Below, one piece after another: positions 25,171-33,894 of a DNA stretch of 64,000 bases. The number at the start of each line of letters is the position of its first letter. Position 1 is the first letter of the stretch. The notes beneath the pieces were generated by a model, which was given only the letters and a program-made list of their open reading frames with translations, was not told the DNA's origin and ran no database searches. The DNA is from Quadrisphaera sp. RL12-1S (GTDB lineage Bacteria > Actinomycetota > Actinomycetes > Actinomycetales > Quadrisphaeraceae): assembly GCF_014270065.1 (NCBI RefSeq), contig NZ_JACNME010000002.1:186001-250000 (forward strand). The letters run 5' to 3'. Both the position numbers and the translations under genes were made by a program.

Positions 25171-26181
25171 CAGGGGGGCAGCGGGGGAGCGGCGGGGCCA
25201 GCGCTGCTGGACCAGCAGCACGCTGACCACCACCACGAGCGCGCCGACCGGCTCGTTCCAGGTGACCCGCTCGCCCAGCACCGCCACCCCCGCCAGCACG
25301 CCCACCAGCGGCGTCAGGTACGTGACGCTCGAGGCCGCCAGCGACCCCCACTCCACCAGCACGAACGTGCTCCACACGTACGCCAGCCCGGTGCCGAGAA
25401 CCCCGAGCGCGACCAGCGCCAGCACCGGTGCGGCGCCCGGGGCGCCGACGCCGCCGGAGATCAGCCGCGGCACCAGCACCGGGGAGAGCAGCAGCCCGAG
25501 CACCGCCGCCGACCCCACCTGCCCCGCGGCGACCGCCAGCGGCCCGTGCCCGTGCCGCCCGGTGACGAAGCGCCGCATCCACGCGAACCCCGTGCCGTAG
25601 CAGGCCGTGGCCCCGAGGCAGGCGAGCTGCGCGGGCACCGACGCCGCGAAGGACGCGTCGGCCACCACCCGCCACAGCCCCAGGACGACGGCGACGCCGA
25701 CCACCCCCAGCGCCACCCCCGCCACCTGCCCGCGCGTCAACCGCTCACCGCGGCCGGCGGTCCGCGAGGCGGCGGTCACCGCCAGCGCGGTCCAGATCGG
25801 GGTGGTCGCGTTGAGGATCGCCGACAGCCCCGACGGCAGGTGCTCACCCGCCCAGGAGAACAGCAGGAACGGCGCCAGGCACAGCAGCACCCCCACCACC
25901 GCCAGGTGCGCCCACAGCCACCGCTCCCGCGGCCACCGGGTCCGGGAGAGGGCCATGAGGACGACGAGCGCCGCCGCCCCCAGCACGATCCGCCCGACGG
26001 CCACGCCGCCCACGGTGAAGCCCGAGCCCGAGCCCGAGCCCGACCCCGGACCCGGACCCGAACCCGAGCCACCGAGCGCCACCTTGATGAGCAGGAAGCT
26101 GCTGCCCCACGTGAGGGCCAGGGCGGCGTAGGCGGCCACCGCGCTCGCGCGCGGTCGGGTGGGGGAGGGGGTGGTGCTCAC
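25165..26181 (-). CDS. EamA/DMT-superfamily transporter
   Basis: A 338-residue protein with ten predicted spans in two EamA repeats, as in RhaT/YdcZ-type drug/metabolite exporters. The first span AAYAALALTWGSSFLLIK is the family signature, and SAILNATTPIWTALAV and SSVTYLTPLVGVLAGVAVLGE are the conserved ends of each repeat. Residues about 39-55, between spans 1 and 2, are a Gly/Ser/Pro run encoded by tandem hexanucleotides that the family does not normally have. GTG 26181 is used; CAGACT ends eight bases upstream. A divergent LysR gene probably regulates it. The stop is inside the 30-bp inverted repeat. Confidence 0.88.
   Translation of the reverse strand: MSTTPSPTRPRASAVAAYAALALTWGSSFLLIKVALGGSGSGPGPGSGSGSGSGFTVGGVAVGRIVLGAAALVVLMALSRTRWPRERWLWAHLAVVGVLLCLAPFLLFSWAGEHLPSGLSAILNATTPIWTALAVTAASRTAGRGERLTRGQVAGVALGVVGVAVVLGLWRVVADASFAASVPAQLACLGATACYGTGFAWMRRFVTGRHGHGPLAVAAGQVGSAAVLGLLLSPVLVPRLISGGVGAPGAAPVLALVALGVLGTGLAYVWSTFVLVEWGSLAASSVTYLTPLVGVLAGVAVLGERVTWNEPVGALVVVVSVLLVQQRWPRRSPAAPLP
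26022..26072. repeat. Tandem hexanucleotide tract inside the EamA gene
   Basis: On the plus strand, imperfect repeats of CCCGAG/CCCGGA run over about 50 bases. They encode the Gly-Ser/Gly-Pro linker between spans 1 and 2 of the transporter. Slippage in units of six would keep the frame. Confidence 0.7.
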
Positions 26182-26239
26182 GGACGTCGAGTCTGCGCAG
26201 TGCAGGGCCGCCCGTCGAAGAAGCCGCGCCGCGATCCCA

Positions 26240-26245
26240 TAAGGT
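26240..26245 (+). promoter_or_regulatory. -10 element TAAGGT, leaderless start of LysR gene
   Basis: TAAGGT ends six bases before ATG 26252. AAGG could be read as a Shine-Dalgarno core, but the spacing and the window-wide pattern favour a -10. Confidence 0.45.
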
Positions 26246-26251
26246 CGTCTG

Positions 26252-27121
26252 ATGGCGGTGACCCTCGCCCAGCTGCGCGCCCTCGACGCCGTGGAGCACC
26301 TCGGCTCCTTCTCGGCCGCGGCCGAGGCGCTGCGGGTGTCCCAGCCCGCGGTCTCCGGCACCGTGAAGGCGCTGGAGGCCGAGGTCGGGGGAGCGGTGCT
26401 CCACCGGCCCGCCGCCGGGCGGCCCCTGGCGCTGACCCCGCTGGGCGGGGCGCTGCTGCCGCACGCGCGCACGGCGCTGGCAGCCCTCGCCCGGCTGGAC
26501 GCCGCGGCCGCCCAGCACCGCGGTGCGCCGCACGGGGCGCTGCGCCTCGCCGTCGTCCCCTCGGTCCGGGCCGGGCTGGTCCCCGACCTGCTGCGGCGCG
26601 CCGCCGAGGCGCTGCCGGCGGTCACCGTCGACGTGGTCGAGGGCGACGACCCGGAGATGCCCGACTGGCTCGACGCGGGCCTGGCCGACGTCGCCGTCCT
26701 CGTCGACCCCTCCCCGCGCGACCTCGGCCCGGGCGCCGTCGAGCTGCCCGGGGACCTGCTGCTGGCCGCGGTGCCGGCCGCGCACCCCCTCGCCGCCGGG
26801 CCGGTGGCGCACCTGCACGAGCTGGCGGCCGACCGGCTGCTCTCCAGCGGTGGCGGCTGCCAGGTGCAGCTGCGCGCCCTGCACCGCGCCGAGGGGCTGC
26901 CGTTCCGGCCGGTGGCCGAGGTGGCGGGCCTGCCGTCGCTGCTGTCGATGGTCGCCCGCGGCGACGGCGTGGCCGTGGTGCCCGAGCTGGCGGCGCCGCT
27001 GGTGCCCGACGGGGTGCGGCTGCTGCCCCTTCTGCCCGAGCTGCGCCGCCGCCTGGTGCTGACGGGACCCCCCGACAGCGCGCACCCGCTGGTCGAGCCG
27101 CTCCTCGCCGCCCTGCGGTGA
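26252..27121 (+). CDS. LysR-family transcriptional regulator
   Basis: A 289-residue LysR protein. The winged helix-turn-helix covers residues 3-62 (LAQLRALDAVEHLGSFSAAA, then EALRVSQPAVSGTVKALE), and the periplasmic-binding-like effector domain starts near 92 with GALRLAVVPSVRAGLVPDLL. It is divergent from the EamA exporter across 70 bp, the classic arrangement for a LysR regulator and its transporter target. The intergenic CTGC-N5-GCAG dyad near 26194 is a weak operator candidate. The effector is not predictable. Confidence 0.92.
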   Translation: MAVTLAQLRALDAVEHLGSFSAAAEALRVSQPAVSGTVKALEAEVGGAVLHRPAAGRPLALTPLGGALLPHARTALAALARLDAAAAQHRGAPHGALRLAVVPSVRAGLVPDLLRRAAEALPAVTVDVVEGDDPEMPDWLDAGLADVAVLVDPSPRDLGPGAVELPGDLLLAAVPAAHPLAAGPVAHLHELAADRLLSSGGGCQVQLRALHRAEGLPFRPVAEVAGLPSLLSMVARGDGVAVVPELAAPLVPDGVRLLPLLPELRRRLVLTGPPDSAHPLVEPLLAALR

Positions 27122-27173
27122 GGCGGAGCCAGCGCGGGCCCAGCCGCGTCACAGCGCCGTCGCAGCGGACGCG

Positions 27174-28670
27174 GTGATCGTCGACGCCGTGCGCGCCCCG
27201 GGCCTGGCAGCGGCTGCCGTCGTCGTCCTGCTCGTGCTGGCGGGGTGCACGGGCACCGGGTCGAGCACGACGACGGGCGACGGCGTGCCCGGGGACCGCC
27301 GCCACGTGGTCGAGCCCACAGCACCGGCCACCACCTGCGCCACCGTCACGGCGCAGGTGGCCATGACCGGCCGCGAGGCCAGCCCCGCCGACGAGGCCGC
27401 CCCGCCCGACACGGGCCGGCTCCAGCAGGCCCTCGACCGGTGCGCGCAGCGGGGTGACGGTGTCGTCGCCGTCCGCCTCACCGCGGGCGCGAGCTCGTCG
27501 AGCTTCCTGTCCGGCCCGCTCACCGTGCGCCGCGGGGAGGTGCTGCTGCTCGACCCCGGCACCACCCTCGACGCCTCCCGCGACGCCGCCGACTACCAGG
27601 CCCCCGGCCAGCCGACCTGCGGCACCGTCGCTCGCGGCGGCGGCAGCAGCGGGTGCCGGCCGTTCATCACCCTCAGGGGCGGGGACGACGGGCTCGCGTC
27701 GACCCGGGCCGCCGACGGGACCCAGGGCCGGGTCGACGGCCGCGGTGACCTGCCCGTGCTCGGGACCACCACCAGCTGGTGGCAGCTCGCCGCCGCTGCG
27801 AAGGGCAGCGGCGAGCAGCAGCAGGTGCCGCGCCTCGTGGAGTCGGAGGACGCCGACGACGTCGTCCTCCACGACGTCGACCTGGTCGACTCACCCGGGT
27901 TCAACGTCTCCGACGAGGGCGGTGACGGGTTCACCGCGTGGGGCGTGCGCATCGACGAGCCCGCCACCGCCCGCAACACCGACGGCATCGACCCCGCGGG
28001 CGCCACCGACGTCACGATCACGGACAGCTGGATCGCCGACGGCGACGACGGCGTCGCCGTCAAGGGCGGCTCCGCGCCGTCGTCGCACATCACCGTCAGC
28101 GACGACCACTTCTACGGCACGCACGGCATCTCCCTCGGCTCGGAGACGACGGCGGGGATCAGCCACGTGCTCGTCGCCGACGACACCGTCAGCGGCACCG
28201 ACCCGAGCGGCACCCCCAGCGCCGACAGCGCCGGCATCCGCATCAAGAGCGACCCGAAGGCCGGCGGGGTGGTCGACGACGTCGTCTACCGCGACGTCTG
28301 CGTGGCGGCGGTGAAGGCACCGATCGACGTCGACCCGCGCTACGGCGACCCCAGCGGCCCGAGCGAGAGCGGAGCGCACGTGCCGTGGTTCACCGGCATC
28401 GCCGTGGACGGGCTCACGGCGGTGGGCTCCCCGGCCGGGGCGACCTCCACCCTGGCCGGCTACGACGACGACCACCCGCTCGGGCTCACCCTCACCGGCG
28501 TCTCCGTGGACGCACCGCACGTGGTGGTCGCGCACGCGCACGTCACCGCCTCCGGCACGACGTTCGGCGGTGCGCCCCTGCCCGGCGCGGCCGGCGCGGC
28601 CGTCGCGCCGTCGTCGTCGTCCTCGGGAGCAGCACCCGCGTGCACGTTCCCCGCCTACCCGGCGCTGTGA
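27174..28670 (+). CDS. GH28 polygalacturonase-like lipoprotein
   Basis: A 498-residue exported protein. The signal peptide ends in a lipobox, VLLVLAGC (cysteine near 25), so it should be lipid-anchored outside the membrane. The right-handed beta-helix has all four GH28 motifs: NTDGID, DDGVAVK, GTHGIS (with the catalytic-site Gly-His-Gly reduced to HG) and RIKSD. GH28 enzymes hydrolyse galacturonan or related pectic chains. Cysteines in PTCGTVARGGG, SSGC, DVCVAAV and PACTFPAYPAL may pair. It starts at GTG 27174; no clear Shine-Dalgarno sequence is visible. There are no pectin-uptake genes nearby, so the substrate is uncertain. Confidence 0.85.
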   Translation: MIVDAVRAPGLAAAAVVVLLVLAGCTGTGSSTTTGDGVPGDRRHVVEPTAPATTCATVTAQVAMTGREASPADEAAPPDTGRLQQALDRCAQRGDGVVAVRLTAGASSSSFLSGPLTVRRGEVLLLDPGTTLDASRDAADYQAPGQPTCGTVARGGGSSGCRPFITLRGGDDGLASTRAADGTQGRVDGRGDLPVLGTTTSWWQLAAAAKGSGEQQQVPRLVESEDADDVVLHDVDLVDSPGFNVSDEGGDGFTAWGVRIDEPATARNTDGIDPAGATDVTITDSWIADGDDGVAVKGGSAPSSHITVSDDHFYGTHGISLGSETTAGISHVLVADDTVSGTDPSGTPSADSAGIRIKSDPKAGGVVDDVVYRDVCVAAVKAPIDVDPRYGDPSGPSESGAHVPWFTGIAVDGLTAVGSPAGATSTLAGYDDDHPLGLTLTGVSVDAPHVVVAHAHVTASGTTFGGAPLPGAAGAAVAPSSSSSGAAPACTFPAYPAL

Positions 28671-28678
28671 GCCGCGGC

Positions 28679-28684
28679 TAGCGT
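28679..28684 (+). promoter_or_regulatory. -10 element TAGCGT before the LLM oxidoreductase
   Basis: TAGCGT ends seven bases before GTG 28692. It overlaps the alternative GTG 28683, which argues that 28692 is the true, leaderless start. Confidence 0.5.
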
Positions 28685-28691
28685 GACGGGT

Positions 28692-29762
28692 GTGCCGCAC
28701 CAGGGTGAGCCGCTGCGCCGGCTCGGCTTCCTCACCATCGGGACCTTCGCCGAGGACGACCCAGGCCCCGGGCACGAGGAGGTGCTGCGGGTCGTCGAGC
28801 TGGGCGAGCGCCTCGGGTTCGACTCCGCGTGGCTGCGCCACCGCCACCTGCAGCCCGGCATCTCCTCGCCGGTCGCGGTGCTCGCCGCCGCCACGCAGCG
28901 GACCACCCGCATCGAGCTGGGGACGGCGGTGACCCCGCTCGGCTGGGAGAACCCGCTGCGCGTCGCGGAGGACTGGGCCACGGTCGACGTGCTGTCCGGC
29001 GGCCGCCTCAACCCCGGCTTCTCCACCGGCACCCCGATGCGCTTCGACGACGTCCGCGGGGCGCTCTACCCCGACACCGCCGAGGTCGAGGACTTCACGC
29101 ACCGCCGCGGCGAGCGCCTGCTCGCGCTGCTGCGCGGCGAGCCCGCCGGCACGCGGGGCACGCAGGGGATCGAGGTGTTCTCCGACCGGGTGCAGCCGCA
29201 CTCGCCGGGCCTGGCGGCCCGCACGTGGTGCGGCGTGGGCAGCACCGGCTCAGCGCGCTGGGCGGGGGAGCAGGGGCTCAACCTGCTGCTCTCGTCGGTG
29301 GTGAGGGCCGAGGACGGCGTCGGCCAGCGCCCGGGCTCCTCGCCCGAGGAGGACCACGCGTGGGACTTCGGCGCGGTCCAGGCCGAGCACGTCGCTGCCT
29401 ACCGCGCCGGCTGGGGCGAGCGCGCAGGAGCGGGGCGGGTCTCGCAGGGGCTGGTGGTCATCCCCACCGACTCCGCCACCCCCGCCCAGGTGGAGCGCTA
29501 CCGCGACTACGCCGCCTCCCGCGACGCCCGCACCGCCAGGCCGCAGGGCCCCGCGCGGCTGCTGTTCGCCCGCGACCTCGTGGGCAGTTCCGCGCAGATC
29601 GCCGAGCGGCTGTGGGAGCACGCCGGCTTCCGCGCCGTCGACGAGGCGGTGTTCGCGCTGCCGTTCACGTTCGAGGCCGCCGACTACGAGCAGATCCTCA
29701 CCGACCTCGCGGGCGCGCTCGGACCCGCGCTCGGCTGGGCCCCGTCGACGTCCCCGGCGTGA
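28692..29762 (+). CDS. LLM-class flavin-dependent oxidoreductase
   Basis: About 356 residues with the luciferase-like monooxygenase TIM barrel. LRRLGFLTIGTFAEDD opens the protein, and the family blocks LGFDSAWLRHRHLQPGISSP, RTTRIELGTAVTPL and VDVLSGGRLNPGFSTG (the flavin-phosphate-binding region) follow in order. These enzymes use FMN/F420 for oxygenation or reduction; the cofactor and substrate here are not determinable. GTG 28692 is chosen over 28683 because the TAGCGT hexamer occupies 28679-28684. It lies 13 bases from the GH28 stop but appears to have its own promoter. Confidence 0.9.
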   Translation: MPHQGEPLRRLGFLTIGTFAEDDPGPGHEEVLRVVELGERLGFDSAWLRHRHLQPGISSPVAVLAAATQRTTRIELGTAVTPLGWENPLRVAEDWATVDVLSGGRLNPGFSTGTPMRFDDVRGALYPDTAEVEDFTHRRGERLLALLRGEPAGTRGTQGIEVFSDRVQPHSPGLAARTWCGVGSTGSARWAGEQGLNLLLSSVVRAEDGVGQRPGSSPEEDHAWDFGAVQAEHVAAYRAGWGERAGAGRVSQGLVVIPTDSATPAQVERYRDYAASRDARTARPQGPARLLFARDLVGSSAQIAERLWEHAGFRAVDEAVFALPFTFEAADYEQILTDLAGALGPALGWAPSTSPA

Positions 29763-29819
29763 CGCGGGCCACGGACCGCGCGCTCGCCGAGATGGGTCGT
29801 GTGCGGCAGAGTTCTGCCC

Positions 29820-30185
29820 GTGACTCGCGACGGGGCGACGACGCCCCCCGGTGACGGACGGGCGGAGTACGGCGACGTGCTCGCGCTGCTCGACAGGGCC
29901 GGCCTGGACGCCTCGCTGACGCACGATGGCGACGAGCTGCGCGCCATCGAGGTGGTCCTCGACGACGGGCAGGCGCTGGTCATCACCGAGGTCGACGGCT
30001 GCCTGGCGCCGCGGCGCGAGGAGCACCGCAGCTGGGGCGTCAGCCTGTACCCGGTGGGCGCCGAGCGCGGCGAGCCGGTCGCGTGGGACGGCGTCCCCGA
30101 CGACGGCAGCCCGGAGGCGCTGATGCCGCTGGTCAGCGGGGTGCTGCTCGACACGATGCGAGGTCCCACCCCGCCTCTGCGGTGA
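29820..30185 (+). CDS. Hypothetical protein
   Basis: A 121-residue soluble protein. The sequence looks genuinely coding (ALLDRAGLDASLTHDGDELR, VVLDDGQALVITEVDG, SWGVSLYPVGAERGEPVAWD) and has alternating strands and helices, but no family was recognised. GTG 29820 is chosen because CAGAGT ends seven bases before it; GTG 29799 is an alternative adding seven residues. It lies 57 bp after the LLM gene on the same strand and converges with the exonuclease gene, with 11 bases between stops. Confidence 0.6.
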   Translation: MTRDGATTPPGDGRAEYGDVLALLDRAGLDASLTHDGDELRAIEVVLDDGQALVITEVDGCLAPRREEHRSWGVSLYPVGAERGEPVAWDGVPDDGSPEALMPLVSGVLLDTMRGPTPPLR

Positions 30186-30196
30186 TCGTGGGGTGG

Positions 30197-30793
30197 TCAG
30201 CGGGGCAGGTGCGCCAGGCGCACGGCGCCGGTGCGCTCCGCCAGCCCGAGCAGCACCGCGGCCGTGGCGCGGGCCTCGGCACCTGACTGGTGCAGCGGGA
30301 AGCGCGGCAGCGCCAGCGCGGTGGAGACGTCGGGCAGCGCCCAGCTGGTGAGGTCCAGGGCCTTGCGGGCGATCGCCTCGGTGCAGTGCCACTCCCACGC
30401 CGGGGCGTCCACGCCCGCGACCTCGCACGCCTGCGCCAGGTGGGCGGCGTCCGCGGCAGCGTGGTGCGCCACCACCGGGAGGTCGCCGACGAAGGCGCTG
30501 ACGGTCTCGAACAGCTCGGCGAACGGCTGCGCGTGGTAGATGTCGCCCAGCTGCAGGCGGTTGGCGGACATGCGGCGGTAGTCGGCCTCGCCGAGCTCGG
30601 CGGCCGGGTGGCACAGCGCCTCGTACTCGTCGACCACCACGCCGCCGCGCACCACGGCCAGGCCGACGGCGCAGACGGAGCCGGTGCGGCCGTTCCACGT
30701 CTCGACGTCGACGGCGACGAAGTCGAAGCCCGTCAGGTCGCGCCGCTGCCGCGGGACGACGGCGGTGCGCAGGGACTCGGCGGTGCTGCTCAT
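30197..30793 (-). CDS. DEDD-family 3'-5' exonuclease (PolC epsilon-like)
   Basis: A 198-residue RNase T/DnaQ-type nuclease. Motif I is FVAVDVETWN (Asp and Glu), motif II is VVAHHAAADAAHL, and motif III reads FPLHQSGAEARATAA. In motif III the His of the DEDDh class is present, but the usual final Asp is Glu, a conservative change that may affect metal binding. Homologues act as stand-alone epsilon-like exonucleases in DNA repair or RNA processing. ATG 30793 is used; the frame extends upstream to 30880 without better signals. It is divergent from the DNA ligase gene, with about 140 bp between them. Confidence 0.85.
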   Translation of the reverse strand: MSSTAESLRTAVVPRQRRDLTGFDFVAVDVETWNGRTGSVCAVGLAVVRGGVVVDEYEALCHPAAELGEADYRRMSANRLQLGDIYHAQPFAELFETVSAFVGDLPVVAHHAAADAAHLAQACEVAGVDAPAWEWHCTEAIARKALDLTSWALPDVSTALALPRFPLHQSGAEARATAAVLLGLAERTGAVRLAHLPR

Positions 30794-30935
30794 CAGGGGT
30801 CGTCCTCTCGGTGCGGACAAGGTCGCTGGCTGGATCGGGGAGAGGTCACCGGTGGTTGAGCGGGTGACACCCGCCGCCATCCGTTCGCCGCAGTCCGCTA
30901 CCCCGCCCGGCGCAGCCGGCTGCGAGCATCAGCGC

Positions 30936-32543
30936 GTGCTGCTCGCCGAGGTGGTCGCCGCGTCCGCGGACGTCGCCGCCACCCGCTCCCGCTCCGCCAA
31001 GGCCGCGCGCGTGGCGCAGGTCCTGCGCGCCGCCGCCCCCGCGGAGGTGCCCGTGGTGACCAGCTGGCTGGCGGGGGAGCCGCGCCAGCGCAAGCTCGGG
31101 GTCGGCTGGCGCACCCTCGCCGGCCGCCGGCAGGCCGCCCGGGAGGCTGCCGCCGCGGAGCAGGAGCGGTCGGCACCGGGGCTGCACGTGCTCGCTGTCG
31201 ACGAGGCCCTCGACCGCCTGGCCACCACCTCCGGCCCCGGATCCGCCGCGCGGCGCGAGGCGCTGCTCGACCAGCTGTTCGCCGCCGCCGACGACGACGA
31301 GGGCGCCTTCCTCGTGCGCCTGCTCACGGGAGAGCTGCGCCAGGGGGCGCTGGAGGGCGTGGTGCTCGACGCGGTGGTGGCCGCCTCCGGCGCACCGGCC
31401 GCCCTGGTCCGCCGGGCGGCCATGCTGACCGGCAGCCTGCCCGCCACCGCGGGGGCGGCGCTGGCGGGGGGCAGCCCCGAGGCGGCGGTGGCGGCGCTGT
31501 CAGCGGTGGGGCTGGAGGTCGGCAGGCCCGTGCACCCCATGCTCGCCAGCCCCGGCGGCAGCGTCGCGGACGCGCTGGCGGACCTGGGCGCCGACGTCGT
31601 CGTCGAGCCCAAGCTGGACGGAGCCCGCATCCAGGTGCACCTCGACCGCACCGCCCCCGACCCGTCGCGGCGGGTGCGGGTGTGGACCCGCACGCTGCGG
31701 GAGATCACCGACGGGGTCCCGGAGATCGCCGCCGCCGCGCTCGCCCTGCCGTGCCGGTCCGCCGTGCTCGACGGGGAGACCCTGGCCCTGGACGACGACG
31801 GCCGGCCGCGCCGCTTCCAGGACACGATGAGCCGGTTCGGCAGCGCCCCCGGGACCCTTGACGACGACGACGACGACGCGTCGCGCGTGCTGCTCAGCCC
31901 GTTCTTCTTCGACCTGCTGCACCTGGACGGGTGCGACCTGCTCGACGAGCCCCTGGAGGCGAGGCTCGCGGCGCTGGACGGCCTGCTCGCCGCGCCCGAG
32001 CACGCGCCGCTGCGGATGCCCGGCGCGCGCCGGCCGGACCCCGGCGCCGCGCAGGCCGCGCTGGCGGCCGCGCTCGCGGCGGGGCACGAGGGCGTGGTGG
32101 TCAAGGAGCTCGCCTCGTCGTACGCCGCGGGCCGGCGGGGGAGGGCGTGGCAGAAGGTCAAGCCGGTGCACACCCTCGACCTCGTGGTGCTGGCCGCGGA
32201 GTGGGGGTCCGGCCGGCGCACCGGGAGCCTGTCCAACATCCACCTCGGCGCGCGGGACCCCGACGGCGGGCCACCGGTGATGGTCGGCAAGACCTTCAAG
32301 GGCATGACCGACGAGCTGCTGGCGTGGCAGACCGCCACCTTCGGGCAGCACGCGGTGGCCGAGCCCCGCTGGGGCGTGGTGCTGCGCCCGGAGCTGGTGG
32401 TGGAGGTGGCCCTGGACGGCGCGCAGCGCAGCAGCCGCTACCCGGGGGGTGTGGCGCTGCGCTTCGCGCGGGTGCTGCGCTACCGCCCCGACAAGACCGC
32501 GGCGGACGCCGACGACCTCGACGCTGTGCGCGCCCTGCTCTAG
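30936..32543 (+). CDS. ligB: ATP-dependent DNA ligase, LigB type
   Basis: A 535-residue monomeric ATP-dependent ligase resembling mycobacterial LigB. The N-terminal ligase domain starts LLAEVVAASADVAATRSRSA and includes RKLGVGWRTL. The adenylation site is VVVEPKLDGARIQVH, with nucleophile K226, followed by DGETLALDDDG, GHEGVVVKE and WQKVKPVHTLDLVV (motifs III-V). An OB-fold C terminus follows (GSLSNIHLGARDPDG). It seals nicks as an accessory to NAD-dependent LigA. A six-aspartate run near residue 311 comes from a GAC repeat. GTG 30936 is supported by GAGCAT ending six bases upstream and by alignment with the usual N terminus. Confidence 0.92.
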   Translation: MLLAEVVAASADVAATRSRSAKAARVAQVLRAAAPAEVPVVTSWLAGEPRQRKLGVGWRTLAGRRQAAREAAAAEQERSAPGLHVLAVDEALDRLATTSGPGSAARREALLDQLFAAADDDEGAFLVRLLTGELRQGALEGVVLDAVVAASGAPAALVRRAAMLTGSLPATAGAALAGGSPEAAVAALSAVGLEVGRPVHPMLASPGGSVADALADLGADVVVEPKLDGARIQVHLDRTAPDPSRRVRVWTRTLREITDGVPEIAAAALALPCRSAVLDGETLALDDDGRPRRFQDTMSRFGSAPGTLDDDDDDASRVLLSPFFFDLLHLDGCDLLDEPLEARLAALDGLLAAPEHAPLRMPGARRPDPGAAQAALAAALAAGHEGVVVKELASSYAAGRRGRAWQKVKPVHTLDLVVLAAEWGSGRRTGSLSNIHLGARDPDGGPPVMVGKTFKGMTDELLAWQTATFGQHAVAEPRWGVVLRPELVVEVALDGAQRSSRYPGGVALRFARVLRYRPDKTAADADDLDAVRALL

Positions 32544-32547
32544 CCGG

Positions 32548-33696
32548 TCAGCCGGCCGGGGTGGCGGCGGGGGCGGCCGGGTCGGTGCCGACCGAGCCGG
32601 ACTCGCCCGAGGTGCCCGACGTGCCCGACGTGCCGCTGCCCTGCTCCGCTCCGGAGCCGGAGGCGGGCGCCTTGGACGGGGCCTTGGAGGCGGCGGGGGC
32701 GGCCGCCGACCCGCCGCTGACGCCCGCGGCGTCGGCCGTGGCCGGCTCCGCGCTGGCCGAGGGGGCGGCGCTCGCCTTGGCGGTGGCCTTGGCGGTGGCG
32801 CTCGCCGCGGCGCTGGTGGCCGCCTTCTTGGTCTGGTCTGTGCTCGCCTGGGCGTCCTTGACGGCGGTCGTGGCGCCCTGCGTGGCGGTCTGGGCCTGCT
32901 GCGCGGTGGCGAGCTGCTGCTCCGCCGCCTGCTGCGCCTGCTGCGCCTGCTGCGCCTGCTGCGCGGTGGTCGCGGCGTTGCGCGCCGCCGTCAGCTCCGA
33001 GGCGTGGCCGCTGGCGCCGAGCAGGTACCCGACCATGCCGGTGAGCACGAGGGCCGCCGCCACCAGCAGCCACGTCAGCACCGGGGGGCGCTGGCGGCGG
33101 GGGGCCGGCTCGTCGTCGTGCAGCAGCTGCAGCTCACCGTCCGCGGGGTGCGGCAGCTCGTGGGGCATCGCGTACCGCGCGTCGGGGGGCATCGCGTACC
33201 GCGCGTCGTGGGGTGCCGGGCGGCGGGTGCTGCGGGGTGCGGCGGCGGGCAGCTGCTGGTAGCTGTCGTAGGCGTCGGCGCTGCCGTAGGAGTCGTAGCT
33301 GCCGTAGCTGCCGTAGGCGGTGTGCTGGGCGTGGTCGTCGTCGTCCCAGGAGCGCGCGGGGACCTGCTCCTCGACGTAGCCGTACCGGTGGGCGTGCGGC
33401 CGGTGGTCGAGCTGGTCGTCCTCGTCGAACCCGTGCGCGTCGGGTGCCTGCGGCGCGACCCAGCGGGTCTGCGCGACGGTGGGCGCCGGGGCGGGAGCCG
33501 GGGCCGAGGTCGCGGAGGGGCGCAGGTCGCGGCGGCGGGGCGCCGGTGCGGCCAGGGTCTCGGCGGCGGCCGCGGTGGGCGTGCCCTCCAGCCCGAGGTC
33601 CGCCCAGGATGGGAAGCGCGGAGTGGGCACGCGGCCCGGGGCGGGGCGCGCCTCCTCGACGAGGGCCGTCAGGTCGATCGCCCGCTCGCGTGCCAC
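32548..33696 (-). CDS. Low-complexity single-span membrane protein with Gln/Ala coiled coil
   Basis: A 382-residue protein, no family recognised. The cytoplasmic N terminus begins ARERAIDLTALVEEARPAPG and contains Ala/Pro tracts, a Tyr/Ser/Asp-rich repeat region (YGSYGSYDSYGSADAYDSY) and a duplicated DARYAMP unit. One span, VLTWLLVAAALVLTGMVGYLL, at about residues 208-230 is followed by a predicted external coiled coil of QQA repeats and an Ala/Lys/Ser/Thr-rich tail ending in Gly-Thr-Ser repeats. GTG 33696 is fixed by AGGAGG five bases upstream. The composition suggests a cell-wall-spanning or envelope scaffold role, which is inference. It converges with ligB, four bases apart. Confidence 0.75.
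   Translation of the reverse strand: MARERAIDLTALVEEARPAPGRVPTPRFPSWADLGLEGTPTAAAAETLAAPAPRRRDLRPSATSAPAPAPAPTVAQTRWVAPQAPDAHGFDEDDQLDHRPHAHRYGYVEEQVPARSWDDDDHAQHTAYGSYGSYDSYGSADAYDSYQQLPAAAPRSTRRPAPHDARYAMPPDARYAMPHELPHPADGELQLLHDDEPAPRRQRPPVLTWLLVAAALVLTGMVGYLLGASGHASELTAARNAATTAQQAQQAQQAQQAAEQQLATAQQAQTATQGATTAVKDAQASTDQTKKAATSAAASATAKATAKASAAPSASAEPATADAAGVSGGSAAAPAASKAPSKAPASGSGAEQGSGTSGTSGTSGESGSVGTDPAAPAATPAG
33163..33214. repeat. Tandem duplication within the Tyr/Asp-rich protein gene
   Basis: The unit GGGGCATCGCGTACCGCGCG occurs twice in close tandem, spaced 24 bases, duplicating DARYAMP in the encoded protein. Confidence 0.65.
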
Positions 33697-33894
33697 TGGT
33701 GCCTCCTGGTCGTCCACGGACGAAGGGTCTGTGTGGTTGGTGACGGTAGGTCGGCGGCCGCCGGGAACCGGGGCAGACACGCCGACCGGGCGTCGCCCGC
33801 GCCGCGCCGCCGGTGTGTCGGGCGCGACTCGCCGGGTTGGGTGCCGCGCCGCAGGTGCTGCGGGACGTCGGTGGCGGTGGCCAGGATCCCCGGT

